From: Nitrospira sp.
Lineage (GTDB): Bacteria; Nitrospirota; Nitrospiria; Nitrospirales; Nitrospiraceae
Length of the DNA stretch: 51,738 nt
Assembly: GCA_035968315.1 (NCBI GenBank)
Contig: JAVYIN010000001.1
Coordinates: forward strand, 1-51,738
Direction: 5' to 3'
The notes below the pieces were generated by a model, which was not told the DNA's origin, made no database searches, and saw only the letters and a list, made by a program, of their open reading frames with translations. The first letter of the stretch is position 1; each line of letters starts with the position of its first letter. The translations under genes were made by a program, and so were the position numbers. Below, one piece after another: positions 8,985 to 17,769 of this stretch.

Positions 8985-10528
8985 GCGTGAACCCACCGGC
9001 AGAGACTCGCCTTGTTCTGCGACAACCATTGAACGAGCTGTAGAAAGGGACGGGGCTCGGAAGAGCCCGTCGAGCGCTGTTCGTTGGCGGCATGATGCAG
9101 CCAGCACGCGTGAAAACAGAGGCCCACCATTTCATCAGGCACTTGAACGACCCGTCTGAGACGCATCAGATATTGACTAAGCAGCGATTGGCACGCTCCA
9201 TCCACCGCGAAACATTCCTTGAAGGCCTCGAGCCGGCTTCCGCGAGCCCTCGCCACAGCCACGGCATCGGTCATCGCGTAGAAAAAATCTACAAACGGCA
9301 AGGCGCATTCTCTAGCGGATTCCCAATCGATAATTCCAAGGCTTCGGGGCTCCGACAGCATGATGTTCCACATCGTCAAATCATTGTGCGTTGATACGAG
9401 CGGGCTCGGCACCCCGATCACTTTCGCACAGCGCTGCATGAGCTCATTTCGATATTGTTCACCGTATTCGAAGAACGGGGCGAGAAGAGCGGCGCGGTTG
9501 AGAAGCGCTTCGTCCAAGAATGGCCTATCGACTGTCCGTGTCACCATGGTAGCGCTATTCCAGCGCTCAAGCCACGAGACCAGCGCGTCCGTTATGCCGG
9601 GCAGACGGTGCGGCTGCGCGGCGAGCAGTGAGGACAAGGGCTCCCCTTCTATCATGGTTTGCAATAACACCGGACACCTCTGAATTGGCTCCAATGACAG
9701 CCGTTCCGGAACCCGGGCACCAGCGGTGCGCGCGTGGGGGCCCAACCGGTCAAGGCATTCCGCCTCACGGACGAGCCGTCGAAATAATTGCTGGCTCATC
9801 CCGACTTTGCCAACGGCTGAAGGCGACTGCTCACCCTCCATAAACCGGTACAGTATGACAGCCCCGTTACGGCCTCTCCAGCCGCGGCGAATGATTACGC
9901 TGCCGGATCGGTCCGCCTGGCCATCCAGCCTGAAGAGCCATTCACACAAGGGGCGAGCGCCAGGACGACAGACGACCAAACCGACTGCCGGCCAGGCGCG
10001 CATAAAGAATTGATCCCCTTGGAAGAATTGGAATCCGAAGGTGATCGCCAGCCGTCCCCACCGGGACACTGGCAGGACTTTTGAAAAGAACGATCGAATC
10101 GAAATAGGATCAAGAGGCAGGATATACCGACTTGTCTCTTGGCCTGGCAAGTGCATCAGGGCCTGGTTGCTGCACAGGCCCTGGTCTGCCAACAACTTCC
10201 TCACTTGGGCTCGCAAGCGCGGAGGCACAAGGATATAGGCAATACCTTGCTCGTGCAGCTTTTGACTAATGGTCTGAACAGCCCCGCGCAACCAACCAGG
10301 AGTACGGCATTCGCTGGCCGAGGGAACGGCAAGTATTAAATCGGCAACGTCGCCAGTCCCCAGAGGAGACGCAGGCTCCAAGGACGACGGACACCCACTG
10401 CCAAGCACCAGCGCTTGCGACGCAAATCCGTCCGGATGAAGCAGCTCCAGTAGAGATAAATCGCGAGCCGACTGGCAGCCTTCGCCGCTCGTATTCATGG
10501 ATGAAGGCCTTGGAGTGTGCTCAGGCAT
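8981..10528 (-). CDS. Aminoglycoside-phosphotransferase-like (APH/choline-kinase fold) protein
   Basis: The C-terminal half of this 515-residue protein has the small-molecule kinase signature HNDLTMWNIML (catalytic Asp and Asn) followed by LGIIDWESARE (metal-binding Asp). This is the APH/choline-kinase pattern. The N-terminal 200 residues have no match I can name; a stretch near LILAVPSASECR and IAYILVPPRLR could be a degenerate methyltransferase-like fold, but I am not sure. Kinases of this kind in glycan loci are thought to phosphorylate a sugar or to act on a lipid/phosphate substituent; no substrate is evident. ATGs at 10528 and 10498 are both possible starts, each with a weak ribosome site. 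It is coupled by ATGA to the GT4 gene downstream. Confidence 0.7.
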   Translation of the reverse strand: MPEHTPRPSSMNTSGEGCQSARDLSLLELLHPDGFASQALVLGSGCPSSLEPASPLGTGDVADLILAVPSASECRTPGWLRGAVQTISQKLHEQGIAYILVPPRLRAQVRKLLADQGLCSNQALMHLPGQETSRYILPLDPISIRSFFSKVLPVSRWGRLAITFGFQFFQGDQFFMRAWPAVGLVVCRPGARPLCEWLFRLDGQADRSGSVIIRRGWRGRNGAVILYRFMEGEQSPSAVGKVGMSQQLFRRLVREAECLDRLGPHARTAGARVPERLSLEPIQRCPVLLQTMIEGEPLSSLLAAQPHRLPGITDALVSWLERWNSATMVTRTVDRPFLDEALLNRAALLAPFFEYGEQYRNELMQRCAKVIGVPSPLVSTHNDLTMWNIMLSEPRSLGIIDWESARECALPFVDFFYAMTDAVAVARARGSRLEAFKECFAVDGACQSLLSQYLMRLRRVVQVPDEMVGLCFHACWLHHAANEQRSTGSSEPRPFLQLVQWLSQNKASLCRWVHA

Positions 10529-10573
10529 GCTCTACGACCGTGAATCGTGCAAAGGCGGGACGGCCCGCCTGCA

Positions 10574-11857
10574 TCAGACGTGATCGGCTGCGCATGGCGC
10601 GGAACTGTTCTTGGCCCAATGTACCACATAGCGTTTCCATATCCGGGCAAGCGCATCGGCGCGTACGGCATCCTTCGCCTGAGTGGTATCAATGATTTCG
10701 AGATCCGAGATGCGGGTTTGCAAAGCGAGATAGTAGCGTCGCCACTCCTCCAGCATTTCCGGCGTGTACTCGCCTTTCCGGGCATGCATAACTTCACCGG
10801 GCGCACTCAATATCAGCACAAGATCAGGCCCGGGACACGCACGACCATCCATCCAGCGTGAGACACGGCGCAGCCAGTTGAGGCGTTCCGGATGAGGCAC
10901 CATAGCATCATAGATATAACGATCATAAAGCACTAATCTCCCTAGTGCTTGGTGATACTGCGCACGAAGATACCGGCACCAAAATACAGCGAAACGACTG
11001 ATACGCACCAGGCCGGGAAGATGAAGATAAGAGATATACCGCAGGAGCCCTCCAGTGAGCCCCATATAGACGGACCGAACCGGAAGAATAAACGAACTTT
11101 GCAGATTGCTTATCAGAGTCGTTTTCCCGGCACCATCCGGCCCAAGCACCGCGACACTTAACCCTCGATAGGACCGGGCATGAAGGATATACGAGATCAA
11201 ATTGCCGCCTCGACGGGCTAATATTTTCCATGGGGCAACCGCATGATGCCGCTCCCATGTTGCCGTAAGAGAGGCCGCCATCCCTTCCAAAGCCGTCCAA
11301 TCTCCCTGAACCGCGCACGCCACCATTCGCTCAAGCGACCATCCGGCTGGACACAAAGGCCGGATCTCCTGCGCCACCGGTCCGTCAGTGCGCGCCGCCC
11401 CCGCTAACGCCTTCAACTTCGGCATATGATGAGACGCGATCACTCCTTTATCCAAAATACAGTGCATCAACAACACCCAAAATTCATCGTCGGACGCCAA
11501 GGTGGGGACAGTCCCATGATATTCACGCCTGCTCAGGCAAACGCTCTCCACACCGGTTTGCAACGCATTATGGCGGCCGAAGGAGAGTTCGGTGACGAGA
11601 TCCAACCAAATCCAGCAATCGGTTGGCGGATGATACGTAAGAAAATGAGCATGTGCGCCATACCGCTGAGGGCGAAGCTGGACAAGCCCTAGCGCGCCAA
11701 GAATGTGACGGACGCGGCGCATATCCGCTGGCTCAACGAGCACATCGACATCGCCGCCATTGGGTGATCCGAGATTATGAGGAGTACGGAGGAGGCACCA
11801 ACGTATGTCCGATTGCTCAAATGAGCTAAATACAGATTCCAGGACCGGATGCATCAT
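10574..11857 (-). CDS. Nucleotidyltransferase-like domain fused to a thymidylate-kinase-like P-loop kinase
   Basis: The N-terminal third has RWCLLRTPHNLGSPNGGDVD followed by VLVEP, a GG...DxD pattern typical of nucleotidyltransferase folds. A Walker A motif GPDGAGKTTLISNLQ follows in the middle (about residue 240), then LVLYDRYIYDAMV, the DR(Y) motif of thymidylate/nucleotide kinases. The C-terminus has DLVLILSAPGEVMHARKGEY, resembling the lid region. Proteins with this layout occur in capsule loci with unknown substrate. A TTG at 11863 lies six bases after an AGGAG and the ATG at 11857 twelve bases after it, so the exact start is open. It precedes the APH-like kinase gene by about 45-75 bases. 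Confidence 0.72.
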   Translation of the reverse strand: MMHPVLESVFSSFEQSDIRWCLLRTPHNLGSPNGGDVDVLVEPADMRRVRHILGALGLVQLRPQRYGAHAHFLTYHPPTDCWIWLDLVTELSFGRHNALQTGVESVCLSRREYHGTVPTLASDDEFWVLLMHCILDKGVIASHHMPKLKALAGAARTDGPVAQEIRPLCPAGWSLERMVACAVQGDWTALEGMAASLTATWERHHAVAPWKILARRGGNLISYILHARSYRGLSVAVLGPDGAGKTTLISNLQSSFILPVRSVYMGLTGGLLRYISYLHLPGLVRISRFAVFWCRYLRAQYHQALGRLVLYDRYIYDAMVPHPERLNWLRRVSRWMDGRACPGPDLVLILSAPGEVMHARKGEYTPEMLEEWRRYYLALQTRISDLEIIDTTQAKDAVRADALARIWKRYVVHWAKNSSAPCAADHV

Positions 11858-11885
11858 CGACAACGGCGGCTCCTATTCAGCAGGG

Positions 11886-12935
11886 TCATTGAGATAGGGT
11901 TCTGACTGAGGCCTTCCACTGAAGCACTGTTTTGCATGCGGCGATCTTTTGGGAAATCACCTCACGCTTCTCAACGTCATGCGTCCAAATAAGTCTAAGC
12001 GTACCGCCGATCCACTGAGCCAGCATGAGACCGTTGATAATGCCGGTCACAAGGAACGTCGTTACGGGAGAGCTATGCCGCTGATAAAACAAATGGGTGC
12101 TGCACAGCAGTTGCGCCGCCATATCGGCACGGACCTTTTCAGTGCTCCGTCCGCCCGCGTGAACGATAGTCGTCACAGGGGCAAAGTGAACTTCCCAGCC
12201 GGCCTTCTTCATGCGGCAGCACAGATCAGCGTCCTCGAAATACATAAAGAATGACTCATCAAATCCGCCTACGGCGTGAAAAGCTTCACATCGAATGGCT
12301 AAGGCGGCCCCTTTCACCCACGGAACGATGCGTTGGGAATCATGCGACCACGTCCTCAAATACAGCCTCCCGATGCCGGGAATATACCGCCGAATGAGCC
12401 GTCCTAGGACAACGGCCCACCGGCTGTTTTCGAGGAAGGTATCGAGCGGCTGCGGGAAAGGATAGCAGGTTGCTTGTAACGTCCCATCAGCATTGACTAC
12501 ACGCGGGCCAACGATGCCGGCCTTCGGATGCTGGTCAAGATAGCAACATAAGAACTCGACCGCTCCTGATGGCACCAGTGTATCGCTATTGAGCAGCAGC
12601 ACATACCCCGTCCCGCACTGTGCAATGGCCTGGTTAGCTGCGGCACCGTACCCGCGGTTCACCTGATTGGCAGAGAGAGTAGCCCAGGGATACTTCTCCC
12701 GCACCATCTCTGCGCTTCCATCAGAGGAATGATTATCAACCACGACGACCTCGCGTGCCTCTGCACGCGGGATCGAACTGAGACAGGCATCGAGGTCTTC
12801 GCGAGTATTGTAATTTACAATGACAACGGTACACTGTCCATTACCGTCAGAATGCACGGCTGGTATCCCAATCTGCTTATGCGGCTCACCATCACGCGGC
12901 CTACCGTGATCGCCTTTCTGCCCCCCCACACCCAC
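11886..12935 (-). CDS. Family 2 glycosyltransferase (rhamnosyltransferase-like)
   Basis: The core begins TVVIVNYNTREDLDACLSSI and continues VVVDNHSSDGSAEMV, then LLLNSDTLVPSGAVEFL (SDT in the DxD position). Later come GIVGPRVVNADGTLQ and FDESFFMYFEDADLCCRMKK. This set is typical of the WbbL/RfbF-like rhamnosyltransferase group of GT2, whose members use dTDP-L-rhamnose, but donor choice is inferred only. The frame opens at a GTG (12935) with a long odd N-terminus containing a G7 run. A GTG near 12857 would start closer to the conserved core, so the start is uncertain. It is the first gene of the left-hand operon, facing the plus-strand acyltransferase. Confidence 0.85.
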   Translation of the reverse strand: MGVGGQKGDHGRPRDGEPHKQIGIPAVHSDGNGQCTVVIVNYNTREDLDACLSSIPRAEAREVVVVDNHSSDGSAEMVREKYPWATLSANQVNRGYGAAANQAIAQCGTGYVLLLNSDTLVPSGAVEFLCCYLDQHPKAGIVGPRVVNADGTLQATCYPFPQPLDTFLENSRWAVVLGRLIRRYIPGIGRLYLRTWSHDSQRIVPWVKGAALAIRCEAFHAVGGFDESFFMYFEDADLCCRMKKAGWEVHFAPVTTIVHAGGRSTEKVRADMAAQLLCSTHLFYQRHSSPVTTFLVTGIINGLMLAQWIGGTLRLIWTHDVEKREVISQKIAACKTVLQWKASVRTLSQ

Positions 12936-13253
12936 CCCATCCTGAAGTCTTCAGAAGATCGCGCCGCTACAACGCGCCATTTCGAGCGCAAATAGAAGGA
13001 ATAATTACATTTCGTGTCGCATATATAGCACACAATGGACCGGTTCACCATACCACATTAGCAGTATATATCCCGTTTGGAGAGCCCTCCAGGCGGCCTA
13101 ACGACCGACCTATCGCAATAACTGACAGCGCACTCCCCGGGAACAACCCGCAATAGCTCCTCAGAGGAGGTATTGCGTGGAGGAAGCCATGTAAACTAAT
13201 GTCGGGAGTATTCTGAAGACAGATCCATAAATCTAGCAGGGCTGCTGATAAAC
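12936..13253. promoter_or_regulatory. Divergent intergenic region, likely holding promoters for both sides
   Basis: This 318-base gap lies between a minus-strand GT2 gene and a plus-strand acyltransferase, so transcription must start here in both directions unless it reads through. AT-rich stretches (the TATATA regions near 13022 and 13065) are possible -10 elements for the minus direction, but no clean -35 was seen. It also holds the 29-base palindrome at 13149-13177. No convincing protein-coding frame is present. Confidence 0.45.
13149..13177. repeat. Near-perfect 29-base palindrome in the divergent promoter region
   Basis: The arms are 14 bases (cgcaatagctcctc / gaggaggtattgcg) with one mismatch and a single central A at 13163. 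There is no T-run on either side, so it does not look like an intrinsic terminator. A dimeric regulator binding site is one explanation; a structured leader for the downstream plus-strand acyltransferase, about 75 bases away, is another. Confidence 0.55.
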
Positions 13254-14510
13254 GTGCAGAACGAACCCACGCGGTTAATTCCATTGGAGGCTTGCAGGGG
13301 CATCGCGGCCTTCATAGTGCTCATCGAGCACTACTTCCTGGCGTTCTCACCACTCACCACAGGCACCGACCCTCATGCGAGGACGGCTGAGAGCCTCATC
13401 GGACAGCCCTATTTCGCGCTGTTTAATGGAACCGGCGCCGTGGCGTTTTTCTTCACGCTTTCCGGATTCGTATTGAGCTGGTCTTACTTCCACCACGAAA
13501 CCAGGCGGCATTTATTGTCGGCCGTTCTCAAACGATTACCCCGATTGGCGGGCACTGTCACCGTCACAACGATTGTGAGCTATGGTCTGTTCAAGCTGGG
13601 CCTGTACTATTTTGAGGGGGCGGCACAGCTTAGTTCGAGTCTGTGGCTGGCACGATTCGGTGGCGGTACTTGGACCCCGGATTTTCAACCCAGCTTCGTT
13701 ACCGCCCTCTTTCAAGGGCTCACAACGTTTTTCACCGGACAAGCCGATTACAACACAAACTTGTGGACGATGAAGGCCGAGTTTTTCGGCAGCATGCTGG
13801 TGTACATGCTCGCATGTTTCATTGCCATAATCCTTCGTTACCGTCATTTTTCGTATACATTTATCATCTTTTCTCTGCTGGCCCTCAGCTACGATCGGCA
13901 CCTGTTCCCATTCGTAGTTGGAGTCTACTTGGCGTCGTCTTTGGCAAGGAAGACGGTAGAAATATCCACTCCCACGGCGATCGTACTGATCACTTCAGGG
14001 CTTTACCTGCTGGGATTTATGGCACCGGAAAAGGCCTATGCCTGGGTTAATTGGCTCCCGGGGATTGGACAAGGAGTGTTTCAAACCGGCTTCCATACAT
14101 TGGGATCAATAATTATTATCTTTGCCACCATGGCGAATAAGACCGTATTCCGCAATCTGAATCGACGCTTTTTCAAATTCGTGGGGCAAATGAGCTTCCC
14201 CTTGTATCTCGTTCACGCTTTAGTCCTATGCTCCATTTCCAGCTATGCCTATCTGCATCTGACGCACAGCAAACTTGATGCTCACGTAACGTTAATCGCG
14301 GTCTTTGCGATAACTGTTTTCGTTTCTATCGGAGCATCGCTCCCGCTCCATCGATTTGATCAGTGGTGGGTTAAGGAAGTACAGTGCCGAACGAATCAAT
14401 TCCTCGAGCTGTACCACAAAGAATCTGCCGAAGAGCCATCCGCTAAATTATTGGCGGCAGGCGAAACAGGCGTGAAGACTGGCGGCACAACGAATCCCGG
14501 GACACAATGA
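13254..14510 (+). CDS. Acyltransferase-3 (OafA-type) membrane protein, only plus-strand gene
   Basis: The 418-residue protein starts at a GTG and reads IPLEACRGIAAFIVLIEHYF, with the family's conserved Arg and His. FFFTLSGFVLSWSYF follows and then about ten membrane segments. The last 40 residues are hydrophilic and no SGNH domain is present. The family transfers acyl groups to sugars. The gene stands alone on the plus strand between two minus-strand blocks and converges with the GT-C-like gene downstream (34-base gap without a visible terminator). Its base composition and codon choice look somewhat more AT-rich than the neighbours, consistent with separate acquisition, but I did not calculate this. 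Confidence 0.85.
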   Translation: MQNEPTRLIPLEACRGIAAFIVLIEHYFLAFSPLTTGTDPHARTAESLIGQPYFALFNGTGAVAFFFTLSGFVLSWSYFHHETRRHLLSAVLKRLPRLAGTVTVTTIVSYGLFKLGLYYFEGAAQLSSSLWLARFGGGTWTPDFQPSFVTALFQGLTTFFTGQADYNTNLWTMKAEFFGSMLVYMLACFIAIILRYRHFSYTFIIFSLLALSYDRHLFPFVVGVYLASSLARKTVEISTPTAIVLITSGLYLLGFMAPEKAYAWVNWLPGIGQGVFQTGFHTLGSIIIIFATMANKTVFRNLNRRFFKFVGQMSFPLYLVHALVLCSISSYAYLHLTHSKLDAHVTLIAVFAITVFVSIGASLPLHRFDQWWVKEVQCRTNQFLELYHKESAEEPSAKLLAAGETGVKTGGTTNPGTQ

Positions 14511-14544
14511 AGGCTGGCGAAACCAGGTGCGGACGCGCTTTGCC

Positions 14545-16500
14545 TCATCGGATGATGCGATAGAGGATCTCGCTATCATACGGAGCTGACTCATCGCGGA
14601 CATGCTCGTAAAGCACCTCGCGCTTCACCTCGTCCCCCAACGTCCATTTCTGACCGGTGTCGTAATAGACATACTCAACTCCCCACTTTCTGAGGAAATC
14701 ATCTCCGATAACGGTGACAGGGGCCGGCTCGATGAGCGCACGGTCCGTGATGACTCGATTTTGCCAGTGCCGGCCAAACAACGGATAGTTCTTCATTTCA
14801 TCCGACGCATTGAGGATCACGCTTCCGGCCGGCAGTTCGTCGATGAGTTGAGGGATTTTGTAGTATCGGCTGTGTGACCAGTTCTGGTGAAATACGCGGC
14901 TGCCAAGAGCCTCTATCGGCTTGGCCGCCAGCAACACTCCATTGGCGATCATCGCGCATACAAACAAACCATATGCGACTCGCTGTGCCTTGCGCGATAA
15001 CGTTGCGATGCCGAACGCCACAAGCACAAAGAGTATGCCCATCACGGGTAGGATCGAACGGGCTATCGTGAACAGCTTCAGCCACCAATAGGCGAGAAAG
15101 ACGGCTGCGACCAAGAGCAGAATATGCAGCGGCTGAACCTGCCTTCGACGAACCAGCGCGGCAAGGCTCAGAAAGACTGCCGCGATCGACATCACAGGCA
15201 CAAACGCCGTAAAGACCGCGCCCAATCCCCAATTTTCAGAATAATGATCCAGCCCGGCAATCCAGCAGTCTTCCCATGGCGCCATCAGCCAATGGGTCAC
15301 CGTATGATCGCTGGCAACGAGACAGAAGCCTGGGTCTTGAACCCTTGGCACGACAATTCGCGAATACTCTGAAAGCGCCTTCGTAGAAACCTTAATACCC
15401 TGCGCCCCCACGGAAAACTCTAACGGATACATGGGATTCCCGGTGCCCCCCCAATTTCGTATATACCAAAATGCCGAAGGCAGGAGGCTGCCGGCCACGA
15501 ACGTCCCCGTCGTGAGAACGGCTCGTGTCCATTTGCCGCCACGAAGCGGCGCCAGACCGGTCAACGACAACAGGACACAGAGTCCCGTCATCAACAAAAA
15601 CAGCGGAACATAGATATACCTTGCTCCAAGCCCCAATCCAAACGCGAGTCCGGCAATGCCCCCTAATAACAGCCTGGCTTCACACGCCTGCGGCTCCTGT
15701 TGATACAAAGCCAGCAGAAAAACGACTGAAACAAGGAAAAACGAGGCCGCAAATATGTCCACCCCGACACTGAACGTATTGTAAAGCACGATCGGCATCG
15801 TGCCGAATCCCAGCGCGGCAAGCAGCGCCCCTTCGAATGAGCCGAGCGCGCGCCAGGCCAGACTATAAACCGCAAGCATGGCCAGTACCGCAAATGGCAA
15901 ATTGGCAAGAGAGAGCAACCGCTCATTACCGAAATACGTAAGAAACAGGGGAAACAGCTCTCCGTTCGACGGCATCTGAAACTTCCAGGACTCCTCGATG
16001 AACGCCAATGATCCTCGCTGGAGCCATTTCATTGCCAAGGGGAGGTGATACACCATCGCATCCCATCCTTCGGGCGGTCTCGTGGCCGTTTCCAGGAGAA
16101 ACAGCACACCGATACTCCCCGCGGCCAGGGCGCTCCATCGGACAAGCCGATCGACCGATCGCAAGGCGTCATGCATCCCTCGCCACGCTCCGGCATAGGA
16201 AAGCATTCCCGTCTCCCGCTGTAATCCCAGCAGCAGTCGGTCAACACTCCACAGCACTGCAAGAACTCCGGTCACCGTTGCTATATGAACGAGAGGATAT
16301 CCCGTTGCCAATGCGGCGGCTCCAGCCGCATGAAAACTCACCACCAGCCCGCTAAAAAAGATCACGAAATAGATCATCCAGGCATCGGCAGGGCAAAGAT
16401 CCTCCGCATGCGAGCAGGCGCGCGCGGCCAACCGTCGGCTCAAGCTATGGAGCAACCCACACGCCAGGAAAGCACACGCCACATTGGCCACGAAGCTCAT
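14545..16500 (-). CDS. Large GT-C-like membrane glycosyltransferase or polymerase candidate
   Basis: The 651-residue protein has roughly 11-13 membrane segments and a soluble C-terminal domain. After the first helices it has ATRPPEGWDAMVYHLPLAMK, resembling the catalytic first loop of GT-C (ArnT/PMT/GT39-like) proteins with an acidic residue after a Trp. The C-terminal domain holds ILNASDEMKNYPLFG. Such enzymes use lipid-linked sugar donors at the periplasmic face. I took the ATG at 16500, which has an AGGA at good spacing; a longer frame from 16551 would overlap the small gene upstream. It could instead act as a Wzy-type polymerase; the sequence does not decide. Confidence 0.65.
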   Translation of the reverse strand: MSFVANVACAFLACGLLHSLSRRLAARACSHAEDLCPADAWMIYFVIFFSGLVVSFHAAGAAALATGYPLVHIATVTGVLAVLWSVDRLLLGLQRETGMLSYAGAWRGMHDALRSVDRLVRWSALAAGSIGVLFLLETATRPPEGWDAMVYHLPLAMKWLQRGSLAFIEESWKFQMPSNGELFPLFLTYFGNERLLSLANLPFAVLAMLAVYSLAWRALGSFEGALLAALGFGTMPIVLYNTFSVGVDIFAASFFLVSVVFLLALYQQEPQACEARLLLGGIAGLAFGLGLGARYIYVPLFLLMTGLCVLLSLTGLAPLRGGKWTRAVLTTGTFVAGSLLPSAFWYIRNWGGTGNPMYPLEFSVGAQGIKVSTKALSEYSRIVVPRVQDPGFCLVASDHTVTHWLMAPWEDCWIAGLDHYSENWGLGAVFTAFVPVMSIAAVFLSLAALVRRRQVQPLHILLLVAAVFLAYWWLKLFTIARSILPVMGILFVLVAFGIATLSRKAQRVAYGLFVCAMIANGVLLAAKPIEALGSRVFHQNWSHSRYYKIPQLIDELPAGSVILNASDEMKNYPLFGRHWQNRVITDRALIEPAPVTVIGDDFLRKWGVEYVYYDTGQKWTLGDEVKREVLYEHVRDESAPYDSEILYRIIR

Positions 16501-16547
16501 AGCAATGTCCTGAATTGATTCATCACGATTCGATGGACGAGGATCAA

Positions 16548-16700
16548 TCAACGGCCCAGAATCACGGTCAGTTTTTCAAGGAGCCTCACATAAAGCCCCC
16601 CATACTTTTCCGCAGCCCGGCCATGCAACAGATACATGAGAAACGACGCCAGGCACAGCCCCACGAGGCTCCACTCCATCCATTTCGGCATCCGCATCAT
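16548..16700 (-). CDS. Small (50-residue) single-pass membrane protein, function unknown
   Basis: The ATG at 16700 (second ATG right after) follows GGAGCGGGAC, a good ribosome site. The product starts MMRMPKWMEW, has one hydrophobic helix (WSLVGLCLASFLMYLLHG) and ends with a charged/amphipathic tail ending TVILGR. It fills the gap between the GT2 gene (34 bases upstream) and the large membrane protein gene (its stop is about 48 bases before that start), as expected for an operon member. I recognise no family. The helix, basic start and spacing support a real gene; conservation is untested. Confidence 0.6.
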   Translation of the reverse strand: MMRMPKWMEWSLVGLCLASFLMYLLHGRAAEKYGGLYVRLLEKLTVILGR

Positions 16701-16733
16701 GTCCCGCTCCGGCTCCACCCTCATCCGCTCGAT

Positions 16734-17756
16734 TTACTTGCGGCCCGGCGCCACGGCGCCGCGTGGCCCCCAACATAAATGGGCCAGCCACATCAGAACA
16801 AACGTGACCCCGCTGTAAACGAAGTAGAACCCGTGCATCGGAATCGTCATGGCCGAAAACACCACCCCTCGTCGACGCAGGAAAAACGCAAACAGATCGC
16901 GATTCAAGAGCACAAACAGGCACAACAGAAACAAACACCCGTAGGCCAACGAAGGCACCACGAGAGTCCCTGGCAGCACCGCCAGAAAAAGTCCCGCGAC
17001 CCCGGCGCTGGCCCGTTGCGACATTTTCAAATTGAGATCGTTCACCAGGCCCTGCCGTTCGAGAATCAGCCTCGACCAGGGGATGGCACGATAACAAATC
17101 TCCGCGCGTAAGAGCGACACCAGGCGCCACTCCTTCAAATGGGTGGCGTGAATCGCTTTATCCAGGCAGATCCGATACCCCTGGCGATGGAGGCGGCCAC
17201 CAAGCTCGATATCCTCAATGGATGGCGTGGGATATTTCTCCTGATCGAATCCCCCGGCCTTTACAAACACATCTTTGCGGATCGCCCCGCATCCAGCCCA
17301 AAACGTAGTGGCCTGGCTCTTCGCCTGTTGGTGCACAAAATGATGCAGCAGATTTTTATACTGCGAAAGGAAATTCTGCGCCGCCGGCCGGTCATCGTAC
17401 GACCCAAAGACCGCCGCCAGATCCGGATCCGCTCCAAACCTGTCCGCGACCCGGTCGAGGACATCGTCGTGCACCACGACATCGGCATCCACAAACAAGA
17501 GAATCCGCCCCTTGGCCAGATGCACGCCCACATTGCGGGCGGCACCGGGACCGCTGGGACCTGGGCAATGCGCCACCACTGCGCCATAGGCCTGCGCAAT
17601 CGCCACGGAATCGTCCGTTGAGCCATTATCGACCACAATGAGCTCATAGTACTGATACGATGACTGCCGGATCCCCTCCAGGCACTGCGCCAAGCACCAT
17701 CCCCCATTGTAGACCGGCACGATCACGCTGATCGCCGGTTTCTGAGCCCTCTCCAT
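16734..17756 (-). CDS. Family 2 glycosyltransferase with C-terminal membrane segments
   Basis: The 340-residue product starts ISVIVPVYNGGWCLAQCLEG and has LIVVDNGSTDDSVAIA and ILLFVDADVVVHDDVLDRV, the DxD of GT2 (VDADV). GGFDQEKYPTPSIEDIELGG follows, holding the ED pair typical near the acceptor site. Two to three hydrophobic helices at the C-terminus anchor it in the membrane. I chose the ATG at 17756, with GAGAGGCGCAG just ahead of it and located 13 bases after the stop of the methyltransferase; upstream ATGs would overlap that gene. Donor unknown. Confidence 0.87.
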   Translation of the reverse strand: MERAQKPAISVIVPVYNGGWCLAQCLEGIRQSSYQYYELIVVDNGSTDDSVAIAQAYGAVVAHCPGPSGPGAARNVGVHLAKGRILLFVDADVVVHDDVLDRVADRFGADPDLAAVFGSYDDRPAAQNFLSQYKNLLHHFVHQQAKSQATTFWAGCGAIRKDVFVKAGGFDQEKYPTPSIEDIELGGRLHRQGYRICLDKAIHATHLKEWRLVSLLRAEICYRAIPWSRLILERQGLVNDLNLKMSQRASAGVAGLFLAVLPGTLVVPSLAYGCLFLLCLFVLLNRDLFAFFLRRRGVVFSAMTIPMHGFYFVYSGVTFVLMWLAHLCWGPRGAVAPGRK

Positions 17757-17769
17757 CTGCGCCTCTCGC

